A stretch of 64,000 bases of DNA from VAZQ01 sp035693615 (lineage in GTDB: Bacteria; Pseudomonadota; Alphaproteobacteria; Rhizobiales; Xanthobacteraceae), in contig DASSGH010000018.1 of the NCBI GenBank assembly GCA_035693615.1, positions 1-64,000 on the forward strand. Direction: 5' to 3'. A program made the translations under genes and the position numbers. Of this stretch, positions 24,188 through 32,626 are shown in pieces (the first letter of the stretch is position 1; each line of letters opens with the position of its first letter). The notes beneath the pieces were generated by a model. It did not search any database. It saw nothing but the letters and a program-made list of their open reading frames with translations, and had not been told where the DNA came from.

Positions 24188-24928
24188 ATGAGAAAGCGTA
24201 TGACATGTGTCATCATGCCCGCCGTCACCCTGCTGTCGAGCGTCTCAATGTTTGCAACCGCTCACGCGCAACAAACCGCCGTTGGTATTCCTGACAACGA
24301 CAGCGTCTATGTCGACGCAAAATCCTTTCAAGTCGTACCCGGCAAGGGAAAAGGCGACGCCGCAGCTCAAATTCGAGATCTCGGTGCGCGCGAGCTTGGC
24401 CCTGGGGCGATCATCATTCGTTCGGGCAACAAGCTCTACATAGCCGAAGGTCAAACGCTGCGCGGCGTTGTTACCGCCTACGCCTACGATCCGCGGCAAT
24501 ACAATCCGGCTATCACCGGCGGCGGCAGCGCCTACGATCCGCGGCAGTACAATCCCGCCCTCACCGGCGGCGGCAACATCGGCTACAACGCGCAATTCGC
24601 CAACGATCCGCGGTCGCCGCAGTACAATCCGAACCTCACCGGCGGCGGCAGCGCCGGCTATAACGCCATGCTCATGCAATTCGCCAACGATCCGCGCTCG
24701 CCGCAGTACAATCCGTACCTCACCGGCGGCGGCAGCGCCGGCTATAACGCCATGCTCATGCAATTTGCCAACGATCCCCGCTCGCCGCAGTACAATCCGA
24801 ACCTCACCGGTGGCGGCAGCGCCGGCTATAACGCCATGCTCATGCAATTCGCCTACGATCCGGACTATGTTCAATACAGGCTCAAGAAGGCCTTCGAGGA
24901 AAATTGGATCCCGGCGAGCGCAAAGTGA
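24188..24928 (+). CDS. Exported protein with unnamed N-terminal module and tandem repeats
   Basis: A 246-residue protein I do not recognise. A signal peptide ends in ATAHAQ. Residues 38-89 form a module (NDSVYVDAKSFQVVPG through RSGNKLYIAEG) that recurs in the next gene. Residues 96-222 are tandem repeats: two short units (YDPRQYNPALTGGG) and then three nearly identical 28-residue units containing NDPRSPQYNPNLTGGGSAGY and NAMLMQFA. A charged tail (YRLKKAFEENWIPASAK) ends the protein. AGGAG precedes the ATG. Asn/Tyr/Gly-rich repeats suggest a surface or matrix role, but this is a guess. Confidence 0.8.
   Translation: MRKRMTCVIMPAVTLLSSVSMFATAHAQQTAVGIPDNDSVYVDAKSFQVVPGKGKGDAAAQIRDLGARELGPGAIIIRSGNKLYIAEGQTLRGVVTAYAYDPRQYNPAITGGGSAYDPRQYNPALTGGGNIGYNAQFANDPRSPQYNPNLTGGGSAGYNAMLMQFANDPRSPQYNPYLTGGGSAGYNAMLMQFANDPRSPQYNPNLTGGGSAGYNAMLMQFAYDPDYVQYRLKKAFEENWIPASAK
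24602..24853 (+). repeat. Three 84-bp tandem repeats inside a coding region
   Basis: Units 24602-24685, 24686-24769 and 24770-24853 are nearly identical at the DNA level and keep the reading frame (28 residues each). Two shorter degenerate units precede them from about 24484. The near identity at synonymous sites suggests recent duplication or copy-number change. Confidence 0.9.
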
Positions 24929-25059
24929 CGAAGCTGCGGGGGATTTTAGGGGCGGGCTGATATACGCTTTCGGTCCGCCCCACCTCTTCTCATTTTCAAC
25001 GGTGCAACCTCCCTCGTCAGGTTAGCCCGCGTCATTCGGCATCAGCTGTGGAGGGTCCG

Positions 25060-26196
25060 ATGAGCAGTCAAGGAAAGTCGATAAGCTTCATCGGCGCCAT
25101 CGTTAGCGTTGCATCGATCGTGTCAAATCTGGCGATGGCCCAATCGCAAACGCCCCCACCGACTGTAATTGCCGATAACGACAGCATCTATATCGACGGA
25201 AAGACCTTTTCCATCACGCCAGGTCGAGGGAAGGGCGACACCTCGACACAGATCCAGGCGCTGGGGGCGCGCGATTTGGGTCCCGGCGCAATCGTTTTTC
25301 GTTCGGGGGAAAAGCTTTATATCGTCGCCGCCCCCGTACTCGTACCAAGCCCTTACAACCAAGCCGGTCCGAATGTCACCGGCGAAAATATTCGGCCAAA
25401 TCGGGTCACTGTCGAATATGGCGTGCCCAAAAGCCCCGAGCTTCAGGAGCTTTACGGCATGTTGAGGGAGGACCGCGTCCTCGAGGACATGCAGGGGATA
25501 TTGAGTCCGTTCCGCCTGCCCGAGGAGTTGACGATCAAAACCACCGAATGCGGCATGGTGAATTCCTGGTACAGCCGGGAGAATTCGAAACCGACCGTCA
25601 CCCTCTGTTACGAACTTTTGCGGCACATTTTGCAATCGCTGCCAAAGGATACGGGCCCCGGCGGAATTACGCCGAGGGATGCAGCAATCGGGCAATTCTT
25701 CTGGCTCACGACCCACGAAGTCGGACACGCAATGTTCGATCTTTTCAAAGTGCCGATATTCGGACATGCGGAAGATGCTGCCGACAACTTTGCTGGATAC
25801 ATCATGTTGCAATTCGGCAAGGAGCGAGCGCGTCGGCTGATCGCAGGCGGCGCGTGGGCGTGGAGGATGTACGTCGTGGATTACAGGACGAACCCCATCG
25901 TGCACACGCAGTTAGCAGGCTTTGCCAGCAACCACGGCCAGCCTGAAGAGCGCTTTTACAATCTCATGTGCCTGGCATACGGCGCCGACCCGGTGACGTT
26001 TGCCGATTTGACCCAGGACGGATATTTGCCGCCGAACCGCTCGCCAACCTGCAGATTCGAATACGACACGCTTGCCTATGCATTTCACCGCGAGATCTCG
26101 CCACATATCGATCAACAGATGGCGAGGCAGGTCTTGGATACGGCATGGTTTTCGGACGTGCCGGCAACATTTACGGCGCCCTCCCCGCCGAGATGA
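25060..26196 (+). CDS. Exported DUF4344-type zinc metallopeptidase sharing the N-terminal module
   Basis: A 378-residue exported protein. A signal peptide ends in NLAMAQ. Residues about 38-89 repeat the module of the preceding gene (NDSIYIDGKTFSITPG through RSGEKLYIVAA). The C-terminal two-thirds fits the DUF4344 putative metallopeptidase family: FWLTTHEVGHAMFD gives the HExxH zinc motif at residues 219-223, and EDAADNFAGYIML supplies a downstream acidic ligand region. Paired Cys residues (TECGMV, VTLCYE, LMCLAY, PTCRFE) suggest disulphides. ATG 25060 with GGAGGG upstream is preferred to GTG 25048. Confidence 0.88.
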   Translation: MSSQGKSISFIGAIVSVASIVSNLAMAQSQTPPPTVIADNDSIYIDGKTFSITPGRGKGDTSTQIQALGARDLGPGAIVFRSGEKLYIVAAPVLVPSPYNQAGPNVTGENIRPNRVTVEYGVPKSPELQELYGMLREDRVLEDMQGILSPFRLPEELTIKTTECGMVNSWYSRENSKPTVTLCYELLRHILQSLPKDTGPGGITPRDAAIGQFFWLTTHEVGHAMFDLFKVPIFGHAEDAADNFAGYIMLQFGKERARRLIAGGAWAWRMYVVDYRTNPIVHTQLAGFASNHGQPEERFYNLMCLAYGADPVTFADLTQDGYLPPNRSPTCRFEYDTLAYAFHREISPHIDQQMARQVLDTAWFSDVPATFTAPSPPR

Positions 26197-26215
26197 CGCA
26201 GCCAGGGGCTGCGTC
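26195..26215. terminator. Hairpin between convergent genes
   Basis: GACGCAGCC at 26195-26203 pairs perfectly with GGCTGCGTC at 26207-26215 around a three-base loop. It begins within the stop codon of the metallopeptidase gene and lies before the 3' end of the opposing cyclase gene, so it could end transcription from either side. No strong T-run follows. Confidence 0.6.
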
Positions 26216-26265
26216 GACGAGCGAAACGATTGCGACTGTAATCCAAGGCCTGCCGGTCCAGCCCA

Positions 26266-27099
26266 TCATTCCACCAGCGCGACGACCCGCGCCGGACTTG
26301 CATCGCCGCCCTTGATGTTCAAGGGCAGCGCGATCAGCACGAACTTGTTTGTTCCGATCTGCGAAAGATTGGTCACAAATTGGATCAATGGAATGCCCTT
26401 TTCGAACAGGGCGAGATGGTTCGCGACCCAGACTTCACCCGGGTCGAGCTTCACGCCCCGCCAAAGCGGCTTTTCCGGAAAGACATCCATCGCCACCGCC
26501 GGCACGCCTTTGCCCGCCATCAGCGCTCCCACGCCCGCTTCCAGATAGGGCATCTGGGTCCAGAACTCCGGCTTGCCCCACGTCTTTTCCGTAAAGCCGG
26601 TGTGGATGACGGGAATGCGATTGGGTCCGAGCTCCACCCCGCTTTCCTGAATGTCTTTGATAGTAACGACCGAGTTCGGTCCCTTGTTCGGTAAGTTGAT
26701 AAGCACTCCCTCCTTCACCAGTTGTCCGAGAGGCATCTGGTCGATCGGAGAGCCCTTCTCCATCATGTGCCGGGGAGCATCAATGTGGGTGCCGTTGTGG
26801 ACCAGAATGGACAGCACCGAAATCATTGCCCGACCGTTGACTGCGAGATTGCTGTTCAGCGTCATGCCCTCGGCCTGGAGCTGCGATTTCTGCGCCTCGG
26901 TTATGGCGGTGACGACATCGACCTTGGACGGGTTGTCGGCATAGGTCTTGATTCCGGGTATGCCCGGCATGTTGCTCTCGATCGGCAGCGTCAGATCGAC
27001 CACCCGGCTGAATTTGAGCTGACCGGGTTGCTGCGCCGATGCGGCGGAAGAAACTCCCAGCGCAAACAAAACAACAAGAAATTTTCCTCGCGTCATCAT
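26266..27099 (-). CDS. Exported cyclase-family (kynurenine formamidase-like) hydrolase
   Basis: A 277-residue metal-dependent hydrolase of the cyclase family. A signal peptide ends in SSAASAQ. The signature HNGTHIDAPRHM (HxGTHxDxPxH) supplies metal ligands near residue 110, and FSRVVDLTLPIESNMPGIPG is the family's N-terminal block; AVAMDVFPE and ANHLALFEKGIPLIQF follow. ATG 27099 is used because it precedes the signal peptide and has AGGGAG upstream. Relatives hydrolyse N-formylkynurenine or cyclic amides; the exported location and unknown substrate make the exact reaction uncertain. It diverges from a TctC-type binding protein. Confidence 0.9.
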   Translation of the reverse strand: MMTRGKFLVVLFALGVSSAASAQQPGQLKFSRVVDLTLPIESNMPGIPGIKTYADNPSKVDVVTAITEAQKSQLQAEGMTLNSNLAVNGRAMISVLSILVHNGTHIDAPRHMMEKGSPIDQMPLGQLVKEGVLINLPNKGPNSVVTIKDIQESGVELGPNRIPVIHTGFTEKTWGKPEFWTQMPYLEAGVGALMAGKGVPAVAMDVFPEKPLWRGVKLDPGEVWVANHLALFEKGIPLIQFVTNLSQIGTNKFVLIALPLNIKGGDASPARVVALVE

Positions 27100-27272
27100 T
27101 GTTGATCTCCCTGTAGCCCTCAGGCAACTTTGCAAGTGCGATCTGCGCAAAGACCGTAACCTGCCCAAAGCCTGCGCGTCCACGAGCCCCGCGCTGGCAT
27201 GCCCTGGCAGCTTGCGTTCCCGCCTCCGAGGAGCACAATGACCCATCGCAAGCCAAGTATTGGAAGCGGCGG

Positions 27273-28253
27273 ATGCCCTACCATAGGTTACTCGTTCCAT
27301 TTTTCGCAATCATGTTTCTGGCTGGCGGTGTGCCGCGTGTCGCCGCCCAGGATTATCCGACACGCAGCGTCACCCTCATCGTGCCGTTCACGCCCGCGGG
27401 GGCCACCGACATTCTCGGTCGTATGGCGGCGGCCGCGCTTGAGGCTCGCCTCGGCAAATCGTTTGTCGTCGAGAATCGCCCCGGCGCTGGCCAGCAGATC
27501 GGCGTCAATGCCGTCGCCCGGGCCGCACCGGATGGCTACACACTGTTGGTCGCGACCAGCTCAGCGCTGGCAATCAACCCAAGCCTCTACAAAAAAATCA
27601 GCTACGACCCGGTGAAGGACTTCCAGCCGATCGCGATGCTTGCGCACATACCCTTCCTCCTTGTGGTCAACAATGACCTGCCGGTAAAGAGCGTCGCCGA
27701 GCTCATCACATACGCCAAGGACAATCCGGGCAAGCTGAGCTTCGGCTCGGGCGGCGTCGGCGCCTCGCATCATCTTTATGGAGAACTGTTCAAGACGCTT
27801 ACCGGCACTGAGATGACGCACGTACCGTACAAGGGCACTGTGCCGGCGTTGAATGATCTGATCGCCGGTCATATTCAGGTTCTGTTCGCCGACTCTCCGC
27901 CGATGCTGCCTCAGATCAAAGGTGGCAAGGTGCGCGCGCTGGGCGTCACCACCGGCAAGCGCATCCGCGCCGCGCCCGACATCCCGGCGATCGCCGAGAC
28001 CGTGCCAAGCTTCGACAGCGCGCCCTGGCAGATGCTAGCCGCGCCCTCCGGCACTCCAACGCCGGTGATCGACGTATTGCACAAGGAAATGACCGCCTAT
28101 GTCGCGAGCCCGGAGGGGCAGCAGAAGCTGATCGATATGGGCCTCCTTCCCGGCGCTCCGACGCCGCCGGGGGAGCTCGCGAAGTTTGTTGCCAAGGAAA
28201 TCGATGCTTGGGGTCAGGTGGTGCACAAGGCCGGCATCGCGGGGATCGAATGA
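27273..28253 (+). CDS. TctC/Bug-type tripartite tricarboxylate transporter binding protein
   Basis: A 326-residue periplasmic solute-binding protein. A signal peptide ends in VPRVAAQ. The mature start DYPTRSVTLIVPFTPAGATD is the Bug-family signature, with VVENRPGAGQQIG, APDGYTLLVATSS and GKVRALGVTT following. No TctA or TctB membrane components are nearby, which is usual for the numerous orphan Bug proteins of soil bacteria. The ligand is probably a carboxylate, not identifiable here. Divergent placement from the cyclase gene suggests shared regulation. Confidence 0.92.
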   Translation: MPYHRLLVPFFAIMFLAGGVPRVAAQDYPTRSVTLIVPFTPAGATDILGRMAAAALEARLGKSFVVENRPGAGQQIGVNAVARAAPDGYTLLVATSSALAINPSLYKKISYDPVKDFQPIAMLAHIPFLLVVNNDLPVKSVAELITYAKDNPGKLSFGSGGVGASHHLYGELFKTLTGTEMTHVPYKGTVPALNDLIAGHIQVLFADSPPMLPQIKGGKVRALGVTTGKRIRAAPDIPAIAETVPSFDSAPWQMLAAPSGTPTPVIDVLHKEMTAYVASPEGQQKLIDMGLLPGAPTPPGELAKFVAKEIDAWGQVVHKAGIAGIE

Positions 28254-28522
28254 AGATGCGATGAGTTCGTTGGACTGCCTGTGGCGAATGTTGCACCCGA
28301 ATCGCGCGCCACTCCCCTGATTCGTTCTTATGAACTCCTGAGTGTTCTGGGGCTTGGCGCTGCGGACAAGGGGATAAGCAAAGGAGAATCCTCGAGAAAC
28401 GCGCCACATTGCTGTGGTAAATGGGGCACACCGCCGAACAATCCCCCCGCTCCCGGAGCCATGCCCCAGTCGCGGCGCAATCACAACGCTGGATGTCTGC
28501 GAGGGGCCGTTCGGGGGAAGCT

Positions 28523-30133
28523 ATGTCACAGTCATCTCCGACGAGATACCACTTCAATGCGGGTCGCAAACGTCTCGTCCGCTTCAGGATCGAAGCGGCG
28601 GCGGTGCTGACAGCGACCGCAATTCTTGCACACGGCGCCTTAATCGATCATGCGATAGCAGCGACGGCGTACGCCGTCGACGGAGTGGCCGTCGCGACCC
28701 AACTGAATTTTAAAAGTGCATCGTACCGAGACTATAAATGTATTCCGAGCGACCAATTCGAGGGGCTTATCTGGTGCCAGAAAACGCGCGCTGAGAAAGG
28801 GAAAGGCTCTCGGACCACCGTCTACTCACTCTTACATTCTAAGGACGGAAAGATCTCATACATCAACCGTTCTCAAGAATCGGCGTCTTTTAACCCAAGC
28901 GAATCTGAACTCGCTATCGAGCGATATTCGCGCGAGCTTGGTGAACCGGCACGCTTGTTGAAGGCGCCCCATCGAAGTGGCCTTCCCCACGGCGTCATCG
29001 CGCTTTGGGGTAAGGTTACGCTCGAGCCTCTGGACCACGACAGTATCAAGCTCTTGGCGGACGGAAAGAACCCCCGAAAAGGACTTCTGATCGATTACCT
29101 CCGGGATTTTACACGCTCGGCGAAGGAGGGCTTGCCCGTCTACCGCATTGTCGGCGGTCCAGGACTTATCTGGGCGGCCAGTTTCGATCAGAAAGGACGC
29201 GCAACTCTCCGCTTGGCAGCCGTAGACGTATCGGGATTTGCCCCGCCTCCAGAGTCAACGCCGGTTGGTCCGATCGCAGCACCAGCACATCAGGACGAGG
29301 CGCCGTCCGCGGCCACGGTCGTTGTAACTGCCGCACCCGCACAGCAAGCAGAGTTGCCGCCTGCAGCCCCGGTCGTTGCAGCTGCCGCACCGGCACAGCA
29401 AGCAGAGTCGCCGCCCGCGGCTCCGGTCGTTGCAGCTGCCGCACCGGCACAGCAAGCAGAATTGCCGCCCGCGGCCCCGGTCGTTGCCGCTGCCGCACCG
29501 GCACAGCAAGTAGAGTTGCCGCCTGCGGCTCCGGTCGTTGCGACTGCCGCACCGGCACAGCAAGTAGAGTTGCCGCCCGCGGCTCCGGTCGTTGCGACTG
29601 CCGGCGCGGCACAACAGGAAGCGTTGCCATCCGAGCTCGATCGGAGAATTGAAAAGCTGCAGGCAGACTTAGCGATTTCCGCCACCAGAGTTGCCGAACT
29701 CGAAAGCGCCAAATCCGCCGCGGAACGAGCGCTGGACAAGGCCGAGCAGGCGAAGCGGGATGCTCAAGACGCCAAGGAACAGGTTGAACAAGCAAGAACG
29801 GCAGAAAAGGCCGCCTCCAATACACTGATCGCGCAATTGCGGGCGGAGAAGGCGGCGGCAGGTCCCAAGGCCAGCCGGTGGGAGATCGTCCTCTATGGAG
29901 CAGTTGGCGGGGTACTCTTCTTCCTAATCACTTCCGCAATTGGCTTTCTCATAAAGCGAGGCAGCGTCTCGAAAACGCAGACAAAACCGATCGAGGCGCA
30001 AGCATCTGCCGCGCCAGCCGGTATTGCGATCTCCGAAGCGGCGTTCGAGCGTGATTTGGAGCAGGAGGTCGCCACCATCAACGCGGCGAAAGCCATGCTG
30101 GGCGCAGCACACAGCCCGGTTGCCGCAGGCTAG
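28523..30133 (+). CDS. Repeat-rich, coiled-coil protein with C-terminal membrane anchor
   Basis: A 536-residue protein I do not recognise. A hydrophobic segment (VLTATAILAHGALIDHAIAA, about residues 24-43) is followed by a globular region of about 200 residues. Five 18-residue repeats follow (AAPAQQAELPPAAPVVAA type), then a charged coiled coil (RIEKLQADLAISATRVAELE), and a transmembrane helix (IVLYGAVGGVLFFLITSAIGFL) with a basic KRGS boundary. ATG 28523 has GGGGGAAG upstream; the longer frame lacks such support. The Pro/Ala repeats resemble a periplasm-spanning linker. Confidence 0.78.
   Translation: MSQSSPTRYHFNAGRKRLVRFRIEAAAVLTATAILAHGALIDHAIAATAYAVDGVAVATQLNFKSASYRDYKCIPSDQFEGLIWCQKTRAEKGKGSRTTVYSLLHSKDGKISYINRSQESASFNPSESELAIERYSRELGEPARLLKAPHRSGLPHGVIALWGKVTLEPLDHDSIKLLADGKNPRKGLLIDYLRDFTRSAKEGLPVYRIVGGPGLIWAASFDQKGRATLRLAAVDVSGFAPPPESTPVGPIAAPAHQDEAPSAATVVVTAAPAQQAELPPAAPVVAAAAPAQQAESPPAAPVVAAAAPAQQAELPPAAPVVAAAAPAQQVELPPAAPVVATAAPAQQVELPPAAPVVATAGAAQQEALPSELDRRIEKLQADLAISATRVAELESAKSAAERALDKAEQAKRDAQDAKEQVEQARTAEKAASNTLIAQLRAEKAAAGPKASRWEIVLYGAVGGVLFFLITSAIGFLIKRGSVSKTQTKPIEAQASAAPAGIAISEAAFERDLEQEVATINAAKAMLGAAHSPVAAG
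29330..29599 (+). repeat. Five 54-bp tandem repeats encoding an Ala/Pro/Gln linker
   Basis: Units start at 29330, 29384, 29438, 29492 and 29546, each encoding 18 residues around APAQQ.E.PPAAPVVA. They differ at a few codons, mainly Ala/Val after QQ and the first Leu/Ser. The frame is kept throughout. Confidence 0.88.
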
Positions 30134-30140
30134 GCATACC

Positions 30141-31793
30141 TTACCAACCGGTCGACCCGAAGAACGAGATGTTCGGGCGCTGGTGACCCCAAGAATTGCG
30201 ACTGGGATGAGATCGCGCCCGGCGCTGGCTCGGCTTGTGCTCCCGGTCCGTTTGGGAGGCGTAAGCATCCATCGCCGACTTGCGCTGGGCAGGTTTGGCG
30301 ACCGTGGCGCTGGCGTCCGGCGCCGCGACGACCTCTGGCCCGGGCGGCTCGACATTGATGATCCCTCGCGGCCAGCTGAAATCATCGGCCCGTCCGCTCG
30401 GCGCCGCGAGCGGCCCGCCTTTGGCGAGCGCGCCAGTCGTGGATGCTCCGGCAACAGCAGCAGCGGGAACGGGATCGGCCCCGAGCAGCTCTTCCGGCGT
30501 AATCTGCGTCTGCGTGAGCGGTATCACCGGCCCGGCTGCCGGCCGTGGCGCCGAACCGTCCGCTTTGCCTTTCGGCGCTTGCGGGTCCGGACCGACGGGC
30601 ACAGGTAGCGCGACCGGCACGCTCTTATTGCCGACGATGCGGTCGATTTCGCGCTCGACGTAGTGGGCGAGTTTGCGCGCACCGAACTTCGTAAAATACA
30701 CGCCGTCGCTGCTCCGTAATCGGCGAGTCTGCCCTAGATAGTCTGGTCCTTGTGGCGAGAAATTCCCCGCCTCGTCGACGAAGCCGCCCCAAATGTCGGC
30801 ATAGGCGATACCTTCCTTCTCAGCCTCGCTTCGATAAAGTTCGTTGAGGTAAGACGAGTCGGCGGTGGCGTCGCTATCGCGCTGTGAGGGCAGACCAACC
30901 CAGATGACCGGGACGCCGGCGCTTTTCAATGCCGCGATGGTGGCGGCGATGCGCTTGATGTAAGCCTGCTCCCACTTTTCAGACCGAAATTCCAAGGGGC
31001 CGTTTGCCTCTTGGCGCGCTTGTGCGGGCGTGAGCTTGGGATGCTGCCGCTCGACCGGCTGCCGCTCCGTGTCGGGCGACTTCGCCGGGCCCGCTTCAGT
31101 CGGCTGTTCCGGGATCGCGTGCGCCGGCCCGGCAGGCGGAGCTTTCTCCCGGATGGATTGGCGATCGTTGTTCCCGATCATCATGACGACCAAGTCGGGC
31201 TTCTCGGCCGCGATGATCTCGCGCGCCACTTGTGGCCATTCGCTATCCCGGCGCGGATCGTAGCGGACAAGACCGGAGTCGGTGCGATGTTTGCGCACGA
31301 CGCCGATCTCGGGATCGTCGGAAAAGGCCTCCTCAAGGCCGGAGCCAAGCCAGTCAGCGTTCGCATCGCCCATCACCACGATCTTGACCGTGGCTTCCCT
31401 GCGCTGCGTGCCAGGAGGAGCGTGGGAGAAATCCTTTTCGGTGTCTCTGGCTCGCTCCCTCAGGCGGGGAGACGACGTCCTTTCACGCTGGCGATACCCC
31501 CAGGAGCCCCATTGGCGATCACGCCCAAAACCGCCGTAGGAATTGTATGGCTGCTGCTGGCGCGAGCCCCATGAATTTCCGCCCCAGGAATTTCCCCCCC
31601 AGGAATTTCCCCCCCCGGAATTTCCCCACTGCGCATTCGCAGGAAGCAAGAGCGCAAAAATGACCAGAGCCACCGGCGCCGCTCGGACAAGGACGCAGGC
31701 GGCTGCCCACCTGCAACGTCCAAGCACTACGCTTCGTCCGAGACTCACTTTTGGACTCTCCGGGGCTACCAAGTCCAAGACTTCACAACACAA
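30141..31793 (-). CDS. DUF459-type SGNH-like protein with Gly/Asn/Trp/Gln-rich N-terminus
   Basis: About 550 residues. An N-terminal hydrophobic segment (VALVIFALLLPANAQ) looks like a signal or anchor, so the true start may lie nearer it than 31793. Then comes a low-complexity region with tandem NSWGG units. From about residue 135 the DUF459/SGNH fold begins: KIVVMGDANADWLGSGL replaces the usual GDS nucleophile, then VMMIGNNDRQSIRE and VIWVGLPSQRD, and the last block SSDGVYFTKFGARKLAHYV has the expected Asp and, in place of the usual His, other residues. A Pro-rich tail follows. Catalysis is doubtful; an envelope-modifying role is possible. Confidence 0.82.
   Translation of the reverse strand: MCCEVLDLVAPESPKVSLGRSVVLGRCRWAAACVLVRAAPVALVIFALLLPANAQWGNSGGGNSWGGNSWGGNSWGSRQQQPYNSYGGFGRDRQWGSWGYRQRERTSSPRLRERARDTEKDFSHAPPGTQRREATVKIVVMGDANADWLGSGLEEAFSDDPEIGVVRKHRTDSGLVRYDPRRDSEWPQVAREIIAAEKPDLVVMMIGNNDRQSIREKAPPAGPAHAIPEQPTEAGPAKSPDTERQPVERQHPKLTPAQARQEANGPLEFRSEKWEQAYIKRIAATIAALKSAGVPVIWVGLPSQRDSDATADSSYLNELYRSEAEKEGIAYADIWGGFVDEAGNFSPQGPDYLGQTRRLRSSDGVYFTKFGARKLAHYVEREIDRIVGNKSVPVALPVPVGPDPQAPKGKADGSAPRPAAGPVIPLTQTQITPEELLGADPVPAAAVAGASTTGALAKGGPLAAPSGRADDFSWPRGIINVEPPGPEVVAAPDASATVAKPAQRKSAMDAYASQTDREHKPSQRRARSHPSRNSWGHQRPNISFFGSTGW
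31570..31632. repeat. 15-bp tandem repeat encoding NSWGG units
   Basis: About four copies of a 15-base unit around CCAGGAATTTCCCCC encode, on the minus strand, tandem Asn-Ser-Trp-Gly-Gly (the final copies slightly diverged). They lie in the secreted low-complexity N-terminus of the DUF459-type gene. Confidence 0.8.
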
Positions 31794-32386
31794 ACGGGCG
31801 GCTCGTTTCCCCTGCGCGCCCTCGTTGCCGGGTCGATCCGATACCAGTTGAAGGCAAGCCCCTGGCCCGGCAGGTTCACAATCCTAAACCGCAATCGCGC
31901 GAAAGACTACGGCATCACCGTACCGAGCTCGAATTTTTTCGGGGACGGTGAAGTGCGTGGCACGTCAAACTCCGTCAGTGGCCAGTTTCTCTTTTCCGGC
32001 GCGCGCATACCCGCGTCCTTCGGTCGCGGCCGCGTGCCTGCCCCAAACAGCGCAGATCGGAGCGAGGCTGTGTCGCCGCGCGACGCTAGTCCCGTTCTAT
32101 AAAGCTTTCATGTTGGCACCGACCAAAACGTGATGGCCATCACAGCGTCGCTGCCGGCGATATGCAATTGTATTGCTGATGTGGACGCCCGCCAAACCTC
32201 AGCCCTTTGAGGGCGCCCACTGGATGAAGCCCCGCCACCCGCGGGGCTTCGCTTTGGAACGACAGGGCTGTCGCGTTGGGCGCTGCCGCTATTTGGCCAC
32301 GGGATGGCCCTGTTCGATGCCGGGGCGGACGTACCGGCGCCACGATGGAAGAGCAGGAGTTCGGATCAGTGTTGGGGGAAACAACA
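31794..32386. other. Intergenic region, no gene seen apart from a hairpin
   Basis: About 590 bases between divergent genes. Open frames up to 84 codons exist (for example 31848-32102 on the plus strand) but have no Shine-Dalgarno or recognisable protein character. The composition is locally less GC-rich than the neighbours. A strong hairpin is listed separately. Confidence 0.5.
32226..32250. terminator. Strong 10-bp stem-loop
   Basis: GAAGCCCCGC at 32226-32235 and GCGGGGCTTC at 32241-32250 pair perfectly around a five-base loop and are followed by GCTTTGG. It has a terminator's shape but no coding gene directly upstream on either strand; it could end an unannotated transcript or be a remnant. 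Confidence 0.6.
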
Positions 32387-32626
32387 ATGAGCGTCTTTAG
32401 ACTTATCGCTGGTGTTGTCGGCTTGGCATTCGTGGCTGCAGCTGCCACCGCTGTGCTTGGCATTGGCACCGAGGTGCGGGCGGAACTCGCCCTCGCCAAA
32501 GAGGACTCTCCCGCGATGGCTTCGTCGGACGGCTGGGCTTGCGCGCGCGAACCATGGCCCTACGGATGCCAATGGCAGACGCCCCCGGTAAAACGGGTTT
32601 TCGTTCGTCCCTCGCGGCCGTTCTAG
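32387..32626 (+). CDS. Small exported hypothetical protein
   Basis: A 79-residue protein. The first 31 residues (MSVFRLIAGVVGLAFVAAAA...) form a signal peptide or membrane anchor. The rest is short and polar, with a Cys/Trp-rich patch ACAREPWPYGCQW near residue 52 and a basic end (RVFVRPSRPF). GGGGGAAA lies upstream of the ATG. The two cysteines may form a disulphide after export. I do not recognise a named family, though short proteins with a PWPYGC-like motif are frequent in Bradyrhizobium-type genomes. Confidence 0.7.
   Translation: MSVFRLIAGVVGLAFVAAAATAVLGIGTEVRAELALAKEDSPAMASSDGWACAREPWPYGCQWQTPPVKRVFVRPSRPF

Noticed and set aside
24245..24874. Repetitive minus-strand frame opposite the 84-bp repeats
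   Set aside because: Repeats arise simply from the plus-strand repeat units; no start signal.
31920..31935. Sixteen bases identical to part of a pUC-type polylinker (GTACCGAGCTCGAATT)
   Set aside because: The bases on both sides differ from the vector, and there is no second vector segment; probably chance.
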